Assembly: GCF_022539315.1 (NCBI RefSeq)
Contig: NC_066326.1
Coordinates: forward strand, 5,410,601-5,474,600
Source: Serinus canaria
Taxonomy: Eukaryota > Chordata > Aves > Passeriformes > Fringillidae
DNA: 64,000 nt
Reading direction: 5' to 3'
The translations under genes were made by a program, and so were the position numbers. Shown in pieces: positions 39,791-52,265 of the stretch (positions within the stretch are counted from its first letter, which is position 1; the number at the start of each line of letters is the position of its first letter). Under the pieces are notes generated by a model. It was given only the letters and a program-made list of their open reading frames with translations, had not been told where the DNA came from and did no database searches.

Positions 39791-42699
39791 ATCCAATTTA
39801 GGAGCTTAACCATTTCTGGGTAAAGGCTGAAAATGTGAGGTTTTCTGGGACATTATTGCTTAAATATAGAGAGAATGAGCCCATTTCCACAGTCTCCATT
39901 ACCTCCTGTGCAGAGAGCTGTGTGGACATCCCAGCTCAAACTGGGAAAACTGGAACTCTCCTGCCTGTGAACAGGTTTGAGTTGCTCTTTTCAGTCTTAT
40001 ACAGATAAGGAAAGCTGAGGGCTGATAGTGTTTCCACAGATGATACTGGAGTAATCCCAAAGAACAACATTTTAAGCTTAACAGTGGTGTATTTTTAATG
40101 TGCTGCAGGAAAACTCTGCTTTGGGATTTGCAGGTTTGAAATTGGGTTTATGCTGGTTGGAAATTTGGGTGTTTTCATTCAGCTCCATGAAAGGTGAGGC
40201 ACAGCTGTCACAAGGGGTTTAGGTTTGCCCTGTTTGCAAATGGGAATGGGCTGGATGGAGATCATGCTTGTCCTTCTCACCTCCATCCCTGGGCACAAGG
40301 CTGCAAATAATGAAAACACCCTGGCAGCCTCCGTGGATGGGCCTGTGGCTTGCAGAGGTGCTGCTGCTGCAGTGGGGGTGCAGGGGTTAACCTGATGTAG
40401 GAGGCACCCAAGCTGGAAATTCAGCTGCTGCTGTTTGCTTTTATGGGATCCTAATTTTATTTATTTTATGTTCTCCTTATTGCCAGTATTTAGGTGACAG
40501 ATGTGTGCGTTCCTTAATCTCTTCCTCATTACCCTATGAAACTGTGGCTGCGTTCTGACAGCTTTCAGACAAAGATAAAAGAGGAGAGAGGAACTTCAAA
40601 CATATGGAAATTTGCAGATACCCTGGACTGACTCCTGGTGAGGAGATCACTGAGCACAGTTAGAGGAATTAGTTAAGACTGGTGGCCTTTGAGTTCCTGG
40701 TGTCTGCCTGCAGATGTGAGGGGAAGCACTGCCCCACCAGCCATGACCCCAGCTTTTGATTCTATATCCTCCAGGAGTGAAGGGAGCTTAGGAGTGGATT
40801 AATGCTCTGAGCAGATTAGTTCAAATTATGTTTTCAATGCATTTGCCATGCACCCCCACACTGTAACCTTTGCTTAAGAAAAGCAAAAACCACCAGGAAA
40901 CCCAGGATGTCTGAGCACCTGTGTGATGCAGCCAGTACAATTCAAATTTCCTGTGCAAGGTAATTAACAGTGGATTGCTTGGTTTGGCAGAGTATGCTGT
41001 CTTACCACAAAGGGCTTGGGAGCTTTATACCAAAATGAATAAGAACAAGGTGCTGTATTTTTGCTTCATCTGAATTATTTTGCTTTATTTGCCATACCCA
41101 TTTTCTTTACCCTATCACCTTAACCCTATCTTTACCCCCCTCACCATTTCCAACCCAAAGAGATTTTCAAAGAAACCCTTAAACCATAAATTTTGTTATC
41201 TCTCTAAAGAAGACATTCAAATTAGTGCAAGAGAGAGTGAATATAATCTTGCAAGCAATGTAATGAATGTAGTGTGTTATTTCTTTCTCCACTAATTCTT
41301 CTGAGCAAGATTTACTGCCTTGGCGAGGTTTTTTTAAATAAATTAAATATAACATGAACTAGATAGTTGTTCACATGGAGCTAGAGCTGGAGAGGCTCAT
41401 TAATCACTAGTTTAAATCCCAGAGTATCCAGTCATCCTAATTAATGATTCAGTGCTGAACTTTACTCTGGCAGAGGCAGCAGTACCAGGCTGGTACCCAG
41501 CTCAGCTGATAGGGACTGAGAGAGCCAGAGGAAACACAGCAGCCCTTTGGGCTGGAGAGGCTGAGCTGCTGCCTGGGCAGCTCTGCAGCCCTGTGCCAGC
41601 CCAAATCAGCTGTCCCTGTCACCAGGAGCCACGCTGGCAGCAGCTGGCTGGTGCAGGTTTGGGGTTTGGGGCTGCTCCTCTGGGGTGAGCTGCACAAACA
41701 GCAGCAGGCTCCTGAGATGTGCTAGGGAGCATCCTGCAGACTAACCTGGGCACTTCTGTCTCCAGCAGGTGCTCCAGGGACTCTTGAAGTGGAAGGGGGC
41801 AGATTTATGGGGAGGGAGGGTTTGTGGATTCCTGGGAAGCTGCTGGCTAAGAGGCTCCCCTTGGCAGAGGTGCAGGACCTCAGGAGACAATCCAGGACAG
41901 TTCATGGTGCCTGAGCTCTCCCCTGAATCCTCTCTGGGCTCCTGGTGCTCCATGCATGGGAGCAGAGCAGCTTTTGTGCAACCAGTGAATAATTAAGGGT
42001 TGTGGAGTTGAAGCTCGTTCTTGCAATAGGAAAATCATAAATCATAATCCCATTATTCAAATTAATTTACCTGCTCTTTAGGGTTCCATTTGTTCTGCAT
42101 TTCATTTATCTGTGTTTCTAAGACAAATAATTCACTCTGTTCCAGTGCCTTTTCTTTTTTTTTTTTTTCATGTAGTGCTTTAGCATGTAAATTTTTTGCA
42201 TTCCTCATAAGTTCCAGGGAAAGGACATTGTCTGTTGGTGTTGTTGTAGGAGTTTATTATACATTGGCAAGAAACTCCACTGGGAAAGTGTTTCATCCTG
42301 CCTGGAGAGTGAGGGACCCACTTAGGCCCTAGATTAGCAAAGCAACAAATCACCAACTCCTTTGCTTTTCTGCAGCCCTGCTGCCTGGAAGTTAATTAAT
42401 TAGGTGGTCTTGAAGGGCTGAACTTTGCTGACTTTGGGGATAGAAGAGGTTTTGTTCCTCTTTTGTTTTGTTACAGGCAAATTCTTACAGGAAAAAGTGA
42501 GCCTGAACTCAGTCTCAGCACACTTAAAATCTGCATTAAATGAGTTTTGCAGTTGCATCATTATTTTAGACCTGTAGTTTTTCTCAACTGTTCTTATAAT
42601 TAATTTAACCACAAGAGCTCTTAGGGCTCTACTTGCCTAATTCCTAACATAGAATCAAGGGTTTACAGCAACAAATAATTTTTATTCTTGTTGATTTTA
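39791..42699. other. Non-coding sequence, no gene recognised
   Basis: Mixed composition includes a GC-richer patch at about 41.5-41.9 kb. Its open frames on both strands are short and unrecognised. A T14 run lies at 42155-42168. Confidence 0.5.
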
Positions 42700-43015
42700 G
42701 CCTGGCTAGTGGAAGCTGGGAAATTTTAGCATATGTAATTTCAATTATTTCATGAAACATTTAACAAGAGCCTATTTCATTCTTCACTAAGGCAAGTTGA
42801 TATAAGAAGGATGATGTTATGGTTAATGTAAATCATAATTATTACCAGGTGCATCACTGAACTGGGAAATTGTGCTAAAAATGTAAGTTTTGCTCCATTT
42901 CATATTGAAAAATTACTTTGCAGCCTGACAGCCATTAATCTCTGTTACAGGAATGTTATTCTTTATTTTGGTGAATTACAGAGCTGAGGCATAACAAGGC
43001 ATAAATTATCAGGCC
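42700..43015. promoter_or_regulatory. Candidate conserved non-coding element
   Basis: This AT-rich, non-repetitive segment has motifs such as ATATGTAATTTCAATTATTTCATG and GTAAATCATAATTATTACCAGGTG, the latter ending in an E-box-like CAGGTG. No open frame is present. The call is by texture only. Confidence 0.22.
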
Positions 43016-45004
43016 ACGGGAGTCCACTTTGCTGAGCTGGGCTCAAGCAAACCCTGGTGATGAGCAGAACCCAACCCTCCCCACCCCAGTGCTGCCCACC
43101 CTGGGGGCACCTCAGCTCCACACAGAGCCCTCACTGCTCTGCTCCCCAAAACTTTTCTTTTGGACAAACCTAAAATGCTTTGCCAGACCAGCATCCCATC
43201 TCTGTAGCTGCCACAAGGAGAGATTTGTGGGCTGGGTGCTCTTCTGGTTGCTAAATCCTCTCTAAAAATAGGTTTTCTCATAAAAGAGTAAGAATTTAAT
43301 CCAACAGCTTCACTCCAAAGCAGGATGGGACATCTGTGTGTGGCACTCAGCTCTGAAGGGGGGATGCAAAACTCTGTTGCTTTGTTTGTTCCCAGGGGGT
43401 GAATTTGCTATTCCATGGTAGGTGCTTGAAGAAGATCCTAACTTGTAATAAAGATGCTTTTCCAGAAGTGATTATCTCTCTGTTGGGCTTGCTGGGTGGG
43501 GAAGCAGGGCTCTGACAGTTCTGTCCCACTAACAGGGACAGTACTTGTCCAAGGGAATTTTTATCAGAAAATACCTAAACTTCCTCAGAGCCAAGTGCTG
43601 CTCACCTCAGTTTATGCCATAACATCAGAAATATAGAGCCCTACTATTCTGTGCTTTATGAGCAGCAGAAACAACTAAACATGAGTTTCCAAGCACTGAA
43701 TTATTCAATAGGAGTGTGGAGGTTTTTGAGATGATTCTCCACAAGGCTTTTCATCTGCTCCCACTGAAGCAGTTTTGGTTGACCCTGCTCTGTTTAGTGT
43801 GAATCCAGCTTCCAGGCTACTGATTCCATGGAAGGTAGGAAATTCAGAATACACTTTTTGATGGTTATTTCTTTCTGCATACAAATGATAACTCTTCTCT
43901 TCCTCTCACTTTTGGCAGCTGTTCCAAATCAGGGTAAGCATTGTGACTTTTCACAGCAGTGTTTTAAAAAACAGCCCAGGGCTGTCCATCAGCACATCAG
44001 CACCTGCCACACAACACCTAAACCTAAGCAGGTGAATCTCAGTGCCCCCTCTGAAATGCCTGTATCTCCCATTTTATTGAAGCTCCTTATACTCAAATCA
44101 CTGCCCAAAAAGCCCTAAGAGCCCCTCCAAAGCTTTTTATTGATTGTGCAAACAATATTTCTCAGCAGAATCTTTATTAAATCCACCCTCATGTTTTTTC
44201 TGCACACTTTATCCTTGTCAGTCTCCCAGGACAGGATGAGCAGTTTTGATAACATAACTGAGGGATAGACCAGAGCAAAGTCTGCCTGCCTTTAGTGACC
44301 ATTTGTAATTTTGGCTGTCACCCTCAGGCTGCCAGGGAAGGGAGTTGGACTGGACACATGGGCATCTCTGCTCTCCTCACTTGCAAAGTGCAATATTGGA
44401 AGTGTTAGAAGTGCACAGCAAAGCCGAAGTGCAGCCTGTGAAAATGATGATAACAGCAAATGGGAAAGCATTTACTACAGGATGTGTTGGTCAGGTTGAC
44501 AGCACTATGAGAGTCTTGGCAAGCCTGAGATGTGTGCCCTGACAGTGCAGAGTCAGCAGGAAAGTCCTGAGGCAGCTGATGGCTCTGTTCAAAGAAATGG
44601 CTCAACAGATGCAGCTCCTGTTGCATCCAGGGTTTGCTGCAAGCAGGGGACAGCAATGTGGAGCTGCCCTCTACCTTAGCAAGGCAAGAAGTGAAATTAA
44701 ATGTGTTTCCATAAAGTTGGTGCTTAGCCCAAATGGTGCTCACAGGCTCATTAGGAACTAACCTGATTAAATTTGATTTGCCTTGGAACGTAATTCTGGG
44801 CAGCTAGCTACAAATGATTGCTGAAAAATTATTGGCATTTTCCATGCCTTAGCATCTGGCATATTGTTCTATAGAAAGCTTATTTCTCCTGGAAAATGTT
44901 GAAGTGAAAGTGGTTTTAGTAGGACCATTGCCTGCACCACAAACGTTTCTCTATGTGCCATTTTCTGGGCTCTTAAAAGAAATGTAGTGTCTCAGCCAGA
45001 AAGA
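43016..45004. other. Non-coding sequence, no gene recognised
   Basis: A GC-richer start (43.0-43.3 kb) grades into AT-rich sequence. The open frames are short and unrecognised. A GTAAGC donor-like site at about 43934 is not paired with a convincing exon. Confidence 0.45.
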
Positions 45005-45340
45005 ACAGATGTGAGGAAATTGCAAAATGGATGCCAAGCATCATGAATTAACTCTGCTGGTCAGATGTTCAACACCCCTGGATGATTGTGTGCTAATCCA
45101 AGAGCAGAGTAAATCAATCATTATCCAGGCTTGGGATATCTAGGTAGACCATAGGAAGCCTCTTGATTAATATGCACATCCTCACCTAGATGAGGGTTAG
45201 CTCTGCAATTCATGGTTAAACTGAAGGCAGGAAGAATTGCTTTTTAATAACCTTGATAATAACCCTTCTGATAGCTCCATTTAGGCATCATTATTGAATA
45301 ATAGCCTGTGCATGTCATCCAGTCACTCTGACATTAGAAC
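45005..45340. promoter_or_regulatory. Candidate conserved non-coding element
   Basis: The non-repetitive segment carries many homeodomain-like sites (AGTAAATCAATCATTATCC, CTTGATTAATATGCAC, TTTTTAATAACCTTGATAATAACCC). No open frame or transposon signature is present. The call is by texture only. Confidence 0.22.
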
Positions 45341-46039
45341 AGAAAATACACAAATATCCTGGTCATGCCACTGATCAAAACAAGAGACAGATCCTCTTCT
45401 GGGGCACATTAGCTCAGTTCCTCTGGTAGTAACAGAATGGAGTCGAATTTCTAAACAGACACCGAGGCAAAATGATGCTTAAAATTTTGATGCAGTATCT
45501 AAAAGATTTTATAGATTCTTTAAAAAGCTTCTCTGCTGTTATTCTGGCACTGCAGCATCAAAACTTGTGCTCAGAGGGTTTGGGGTAGACTCAGAGGTCC
45601 AGATGGATGAGCATCAGAGTTGGGGGGAGCTGAGCCACTGCAGATCCCCAAGCTGTGAGATAATCAGGGATCTTGCAGGGTGCTGAACCAAAGTTTCATG
45701 TCCCCATGACTTACAGAGCCATCTACCACAGCTGCCTTTGTGGCAAAGTTCAGCAGGTCTGGGGAGGTGTGGTACACACAGACAGAGAACCAAAATTTGG
45801 GATATTCCTGCACCCCTTGGAGCACCTTCCAGAGGCAGGAGATTATTTACTCCTGGAACAGGCTGCCATCAGCTCCCAAGTGCCAGCATCAGTAACAGCA
45901 CAGTGAGTTACATCAACTGCTCATTATCTGCTCCTGCATCTGAGCTTGCTCCCACCCTGGAATATCTCTGCTGCTTTCACTGGGAACAAGGCAGTGTCCA
46001 GCACAAAGCACTGGTGCTCTGCACAGTTAGCATCACTTC

Positions 46040-46320
46040 AGCCATGCATGGCATGTGAAATGCTCATTTCATTGAGGTTTTTGTTTGTTGTTTCTTCCAT
46101 TAAACCAATTAGTAGCTAATCACTTTGTATAAAATAACACAATATGACACTAAAAGATCTGATCCATGCAAGCCCTTCATGTATAACAGCTTTGGTTTAA
46201 TTTCATTTGTAGGATTAACAGACAAACAAACCAGCCTAACAGCAAAACTGGGATTAATGAAAACAAAAATGAAGGCAAATCATTGTCACCCGTGTTCAAG
46301 CAGTGTTAAATTATGTAAGT
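46040..46320. promoter_or_regulatory. Candidate conserved non-coding element
   Basis: This AT-rich non-repetitive sequence includes CATTAAACCAATTAGTAGCTAATC and GGTTTAATTTCATTTGTAGGATTAAC. Conservation has not been tested. Confidence 0.2.
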
Positions 46321-49300
46321 TTTGTTTAAATGTTCAGCTCTGGTGGCATGAACCTAAGAGGAATCTTCATACCAGATAGACAGCAAAGAGAACTAAAATG
46401 GTACAATCATATTATTGGCTTTTTCTGTCAAGCTAACACTCCATGGTCCCTGTCAAACCCCTTTCCCTTTTCTTTTTGTGGTGATAATGCATTTGTTGGT
46501 GTACCAGCCCTCTGTGTGTGCACCCATCCCCCTGCAATTCTCCAGCATGAAGCATTTATTGGCTGGGCAGAGAGGTGAGACCTGGGTGAACAGTAAAAAT
46601 CAGTGACAGGAGAACAAAGAAGTGGATGTGACTCCAGAGGTACGGGGATGTGACAGCACTCCCACTGCCTTATAATTTGTGGACCCTAAAGATTGCTTCC
46701 AAGGAGCTTGTAAACCTCATTTCACTGCTTGGAAATTAGTGCCAGCCCCTGATAGCAGCTTTCCAAGGAGATCAGGAATGTCCTCCAGTTCCAGATGGGC
46801 AGGGTGAGGGAGGAGGAGGAGAAGAGTCAGTGTGCTGAGGTTGCTCAGCATCTGCAGACCAAGCCCTTCTTTGGGATGCCTTGTGCACCAAAGGACTGCT
46901 CTGTCCTGCTGCAGAGAGGGAGCAAGAGGTGCCAAACAAAGCCAAGGTGGTGATGGAAAGGAGCAGTGTTCCAATCACTTGACCTCTTCCAGATGTATTA
47001 ATCAGGGCAAGGGGCACTTTTCCTGATTTAGGAAGTGAAGGACATATTTGCTCAAAGTTCTCTCCTGGGTGGCTCCTTGCAGGCTGTAAGATGGCAAAGA
47101 AATGCTGCAGAAGAACCAGATTTTTTTGAAGGAAGGTTTGAAAGAGATTTTTCAAGGTAAACATTTCTTATTGCCCTTGCTTAGAACACTCTGGCTCTGT
47201 AGGGATGTAGAGCAGCTCTTGCTCCTGAGCTGCCAAGTCCTTCAGGACCTGCTGTGCTCTGGTGCTTTGCAAATACCAGAGCAGAACTCCCTGAAGAAGC
47301 AAATCCCAGCCCAAGTAAATCACAGCTGTAAACTGAAAGGTGCCTGTAAATCACAGCACACTTTCATATCTCCATTCACATGTGAACAATATCTGAGGGT
47401 CCCTATATTAGCAAGCTGAGGTGAACAGCTCTGTGGACAAATCTGTATTAGCTGCCAAGAAAATATGATTTATCCAAAAACTGCAACACAGAAAACTGAT
47501 GCTCTCTCCCAGGTGGCTTTTTCCCCCCATCCCTACTACTTATGGCAGAAAGGAATATTTAGAACTGTCTGACAAGCCAATTAACTGTCAATTAGCTGCT
47601 TGATGTGCCCAGCACTGGTCACTGTGCAGCTGGACAGATTGTCACAGGCCTGGAACCAGGAGCTCACTTTCAGCATGTTCCTTCCTGCCCTGCTTCCTTC
47701 CAAGTGGGTGTCAGGATTCATCCAGAAGTAGAAACAAATTTTATTGAAGAAAGCCCCGTGGGTTTTGCACTTGCAGTGCCCCCTCAGCCTTGTGTTTTGG
47801 GTGGATTTAGCAGGATTTTTGCTTCTCCAAGTTTTACTTTCCAAACTTCAGAACTCGTGGTAGCAAGAGGGAGGAGGATTTCAGCAAGAACCCATCACTG
47901 CTTACTGGGTTGGGGGATTTTGTTCCATTACCTCTAGTAGTGCTTAGTTACAGTTACATTTATTCCCAACAGTGCTGAGGCAAAATAACACAGTTTGCTG
48001 TTTAAAAAAAAACCCACAAATTTGTGGTTTTTTTTAATAGAGTTCCTCGAGTTCTTTATTTATCTTCTCCTGTGAATACACAGTCAGAGCTCTTTTTTAT
48101 GCATTGGTTGTACATTACAGACCCCCTGTATCAGTGGCTGTTTAATCAGCTACCCTGTAGAAGGAAAAGGGACACAAACCTGCCAGTATTAGCATCACAG
48201 GAGCTAAATATACTCCTTTCTTGCTCCCTCTCTCTCAATGGAAGCTGACTTCTAATTTCCAAGCTTCATGCCTTCAAAAAGCCAGATGATGCCCATTTGT
48301 CTGCATGCTGGCATTGTTCAATAGCTAAAATATTTTTCTACTTCTCTAGGACTTGTTCCCCTTATGTAATGGGCTTTACAATTTTCCAGTGGTTTAAACC
48401 AGTATTTGCTGCATTAAGCTTTTTTTACACATTTCCTAAAGCTTCTCTTTAAAGATGAAGATAAAAATGAATCCTTCTCAACAGTGAGTTGGTCTCTCAC
48501 TTGTTAGTGTGATGGTTTTGAGGTGCTGGTGGAGGGCAGTTAATCCTTATGGAAAAGGGAGAGGGAGATTCCCCCTGCATGTCCCTGGGTCTGCCTCAGT
48601 TTCCCCTCCCTTTCTGCAGTGTCTGATGGGGCTGATTTGGAAAGCACTTGTGCCCACAGTGAGTGTAAAATGCAGCTAAGCCAACAACTTGAAGCTGTGT
48701 CTGTGCATTGTTTTCAAAGCAATATTGGATTTTAAACTCTTATCTCCAGATGTTAATCCTTAATGGGAGCAAAGATGGAGCTTGGCTTCCACAACTCAAT
48801 TTGTAAAATAGTGGCCACATGTTCCCTTCGTCCCCTCACTGCTTTTATTACATAAAATGCAAAATTACAATTCCCCTGCCTAATTTTTTCTCCTATACAG
48901 AGAATAGACTGGTCATCCAAAAACCCATTAAGTGGTGGATTGGTCTCACATGAAGTCTTACTCTAAAGGGATACAACTCTCAGAGGGTTGAGTTGAGGTT
49001 TATTATGAGCTTAAATTTTTGATCCATTTTGACTTCTAGAGGCCACATTGTTACCTAGCAGGGACTTTCAATACACCCTGAAGGACGTTGTGGTGCTGGC
49101 CATCCACACCTTCTGCCCTGCTATTTTGGGCAGCAGAAGACAACTTCTAGTCCTACTTGTAGTCATTACATTATGTGTGATTTTGCAGTTAGCTGCAGAA
49201 AGATTAAATCCCTTTTTTATTTCCATGCTTTTGTTTTAGAGGATTTTCAAGTTTAAATTAGTCTGTGCAGTAAGAAATGAGCAGCAGTGAATATGCAGGT

Positions 49301-49559
49301 CTCTACTTTAGCCCTACAAGGAGGAACACCTAAAATTCAGCCCCTCATTTGTTTGTGTGTACCTGGGTAAAAATTGCTTTTCTGCCACAGTGGCAGCTCT
49401 TGAATTGGAGGGAAAAAGGATTTATTAAAGGTGGAAAGCAAGAAATTCGGAGAGGATGGAGAAAACAATGCAACACTCAAGGGTAAATGATTCATCAATC
49501 CAGTCTGCAGCTTTTTGGGGCTACAGGGAAGAGCAGTTGGATGAAGTTGGTGGGTATTT
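46321..49559. other. Non-coding sequence, no gene recognised
   Basis: Only short open frames are present. One small plus-strand frame (49048-49239) is hydrophobic (AIHTFCPAIL, LLVLLVVITLCVILQL), but it has no family match and no splice or promoter context. A near-palindrome lies at 48002-48037. Confidence 0.45.
48002..48037. repeat. 36-bp near-perfect palindrome
   Basis: TTAAAAAAAAACCCACAAA faces TTTGTGGTTTTTTTTAA. The two halves pair except for one extra A and one extra C in the left half. It could extrude as a small cruciform. Confidence 0.8.
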
Positions 49560-49715
49560 AATCCGTTTTCCCTGCGTGGGGCTGGCAGTCCCAGTGGCAG
49601 GGTGACAGCAGTGACGGGAGCGCTGCCATCGCCGGCGCCAGACGGGACATCTGCTCTGGCTGGAGGAGGCAGAAACCTCTCACTGCCATTCCTCCTGCTT
49701 TGGGTTCCTTTAGGT
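49560..49715. other. Local CpG cluster
   Basis: About eight CpG dinucleotides fall within roughly 95 bases (49562-49655, including CGCCGGCGCC) in otherwise CpG-poor sequence. On the plus strand a donor-like TTTAG|GTAAGA lies just downstream at about 49713. The cluster could be a small promoter, or a young or protected insertion. The 203-codon minus-strand frame crossing it is unrecognised. Confidence 0.35.
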
Positions 49716-52233
49716 AAGATCTGAATTTCCCCCAGTTCCTCCAGAGCCTGGGGAAAGCACAGGGAAGGCAGAAGGAGGCACATCTGGAGGGTGCAGCAGC
49801 TGGGACACGCCCGATGCTGCAGGGGATGCTGGTATTGTGTGAGTGGCTGTGACCTTTTCAGTATTCCAGATTTTGATTGATTGGCCATTTCCCTTCTTTC
49901 CCATGCTGTAAACAGGGGAGCTGTGAAATAGGTGGCCAAAATAAACACAGACTTACGTAGGCTAAGACAAATTTATATTGAATTTATGAGAGAGAAAATT
50001 TTGCTAACTCATTCTACCCATAAAAATTATAAAGAGGAAAGAAAGTGACATAAAATCAATCCATTTCCATGACAAAGCTCATTATGAGAAGAGAAAATAT
50101 AGTCCCATACTAACTTGTTCTCATTACTGTTCTAAGATTTATCATGTCTGGTGCAATGTGCAAGAGAGGAAAGAAAAACCTTCCTTACCCTTACCTTAAA
50201 AAAAAACCCAACAGACAAAATAAGCCAAACCATCCTCATCATGTCCAGTGAGCAAATATTTTGTCAAGCCTCATAAAGGGCACGATTAACTCAGAGGTGG
50301 GACCTTGGGGAGCCTTTCCAGGCTGGATGCTCCAGGGCAGGGCAGGGCACCCTGTCCTGGCTGTCACTGCCAAACCAGCTCTTCCCTTGGGGTCAGTGAA
50401 AACTGGCACTCTGGAAGGAAGATGCTGCTTGAGGGCTTGACCAGATGAAGGAAACCCCAGCTAACACCTCTTAGCTGGTGAGAGCAGGATCTGGAGTGGG
50501 AAAGAGCTGATGGAAAAAAAAAACCAAAGCAGACCTGAGTTGCTCAGAGGTGGGAAAGGGAATGGCCACATTCAGGCCAGCCCCAGGGTCAGTCTGCTGC
50601 ATTTTACCTGCAGTTCTCATTCTCATCTCAGCTTAAACATAGCAACAAGTCCAGGCTGGAAGCCCAAAGCTGCCTTTGCAGATGGGCTGTGCTGCATTTG
50701 CCATGCAAGCCCACAGCCCTGGCTCTGAGGGGCCATCCCAGAGTCTGCTCTCCTCCTCTCATGCATTGCTCCTTGTGTACTGCTGAACAGATGCAGTTCA
50801 TTTTGGAGCTGACATCTGGTGCTGTCAGAGTACATAACTGGTGCTGATTTGCAATGCCAGCTGAATCCTCTGACCTTTGTGGTGCATTTATAAGGGAGGC
50901 TAGTCTGTGTGTGCTCTATGGATACACCAGGCAGTGTGTTTGTTTGCAGGGATGACAAGGAAGAAGTAAACACACAAAACAAAGCCTGCCAGATCTGGCC
51001 AGAGTAAAATCCCACTGGTCAGCTGAAGAAGGGAAGAGATGACAGATAAATGGAGGGTGTAATGCCCTGATAAACACAGGCATTTCCTTAAATCAGGATT
51101 ACAAGCGTTGCTTCTCAATTCAGTCTTCTCCTCATCCTTGCAGATAACACTCCAGCCATCTCCTCTTACCTGTGGAAGATGGCACAGAAATACTGGGATG
51201 CTTTGGCTGGATGTTGCCTTCATTGTCCCAAAATCTGGGAGGGCACTATGGGATATCTCTGCATCTAGAACAAAAATTCAGGGATAACCATACTTCACAC
51301 TCAGGATCTGAATCCTGAGCTATACTTGAAACCTAACCTAGCATGACTTGAGTGGGAATTTTATTTGGGGCAATGCAGCAGCCTGTAGCAAGAACAGTTT
51401 CACTCTGGAAGTAGGAGCTCTCAGGACAGGTTGGGCTTGCTTTCCCATCCATTTTTCTGGGATTTATATTGTTGTATGGCTGTAGTTGATTAAGGTTTTT
51501 GTTTGCTTTTTTTGTCTCAGTTTTGTGGTGTGGCCAGACTGGGACCAGGGGAATGGAGAGAGAAGCTCTTTAGGGATATTCTTTGCTTTACCTGGCTGTT
51601 AGCATCCAGCTCTCCCTCACCCCAAAGCCTGTTGGCACAGGGAAATGCAGGATCTAACAGTGCAGACCCTCAGCTCTCAGCTGAGAAGGGCACCTGCTGC
51701 ACTTGCTATCTGCACTACTGTTACTTATTACTCAGGTCATGAGGATTTTTAGTGGAGGATTTTTACTGCTAAATCTACTAAACCTTTACCTCTAAACTGG
51801 TTTTTGCAGCCACTCTGTTGCTTACCCTTGCAATGCACCACCCAAGCCTTGGTAACATCTGCTGGTGCACTGAGCACTGATGCTCTCCAGTGCTTTGTGA
51901 TCCCATGGTGTGTTCCAAGGGCAGATGAGTGAAATCCTGCTACTTCAAGGAGCTCATCAGCAGCTCCTGTTCATCCCCAGCACAACTTATTTTGTGCCTG
52001 TCAAGGGTCTGCAAGAGCAAAGCTATAGCTGGTGGTTTCCATCTTTCTGAAGTGGCACATTATAAACTTAGGAGCTCATGTCCAATTTCAACTTGCTTCC
52101 TTCTTTAAAACCTGGCTCCTGGAAGTGTCCCCAGTTGCATCTCGTGCTGGGATCAGGCCAGACACCTCTTGCATGGATTCCCTACTCCCCATGGCTGTGT
52201 ACAGAGTGTGGAAACAGTGCTGGCTGTCCCCAT

Positions 52234-52265
52234 AAATCACTGCTGAGTGAAATCACTGCTGAGTG
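52234..52265. repeat. Perfect tandem duplication, 16-bp unit
   Basis: Two identical adjacent copies of AAATCACTGCTGAGTG are present. Confidence 0.95.

Noticed and set aside
45780..45905. CR1-like phrase (GGAACAGGCTGCC)
   Set aside because: Only a short match; the neighbouring CR1 blocks are absent or too diverged to call.
49048..49239. Hydrophobic 63-codon frame that looks like a membrane micro-protein
   Set aside because: No signal context, no conservation evidence, and T-rich DNA readily encodes Leu/Val/Ile/Phe runs.
49337..49948. 203-codon minus-strand open frame
   Set aside because: No recognisable domain, mixed composition, no splice or promoter context. Frames of this length arise by chance in 64 kb read in six frames, and the CpG cluster lowers local stop frequency.
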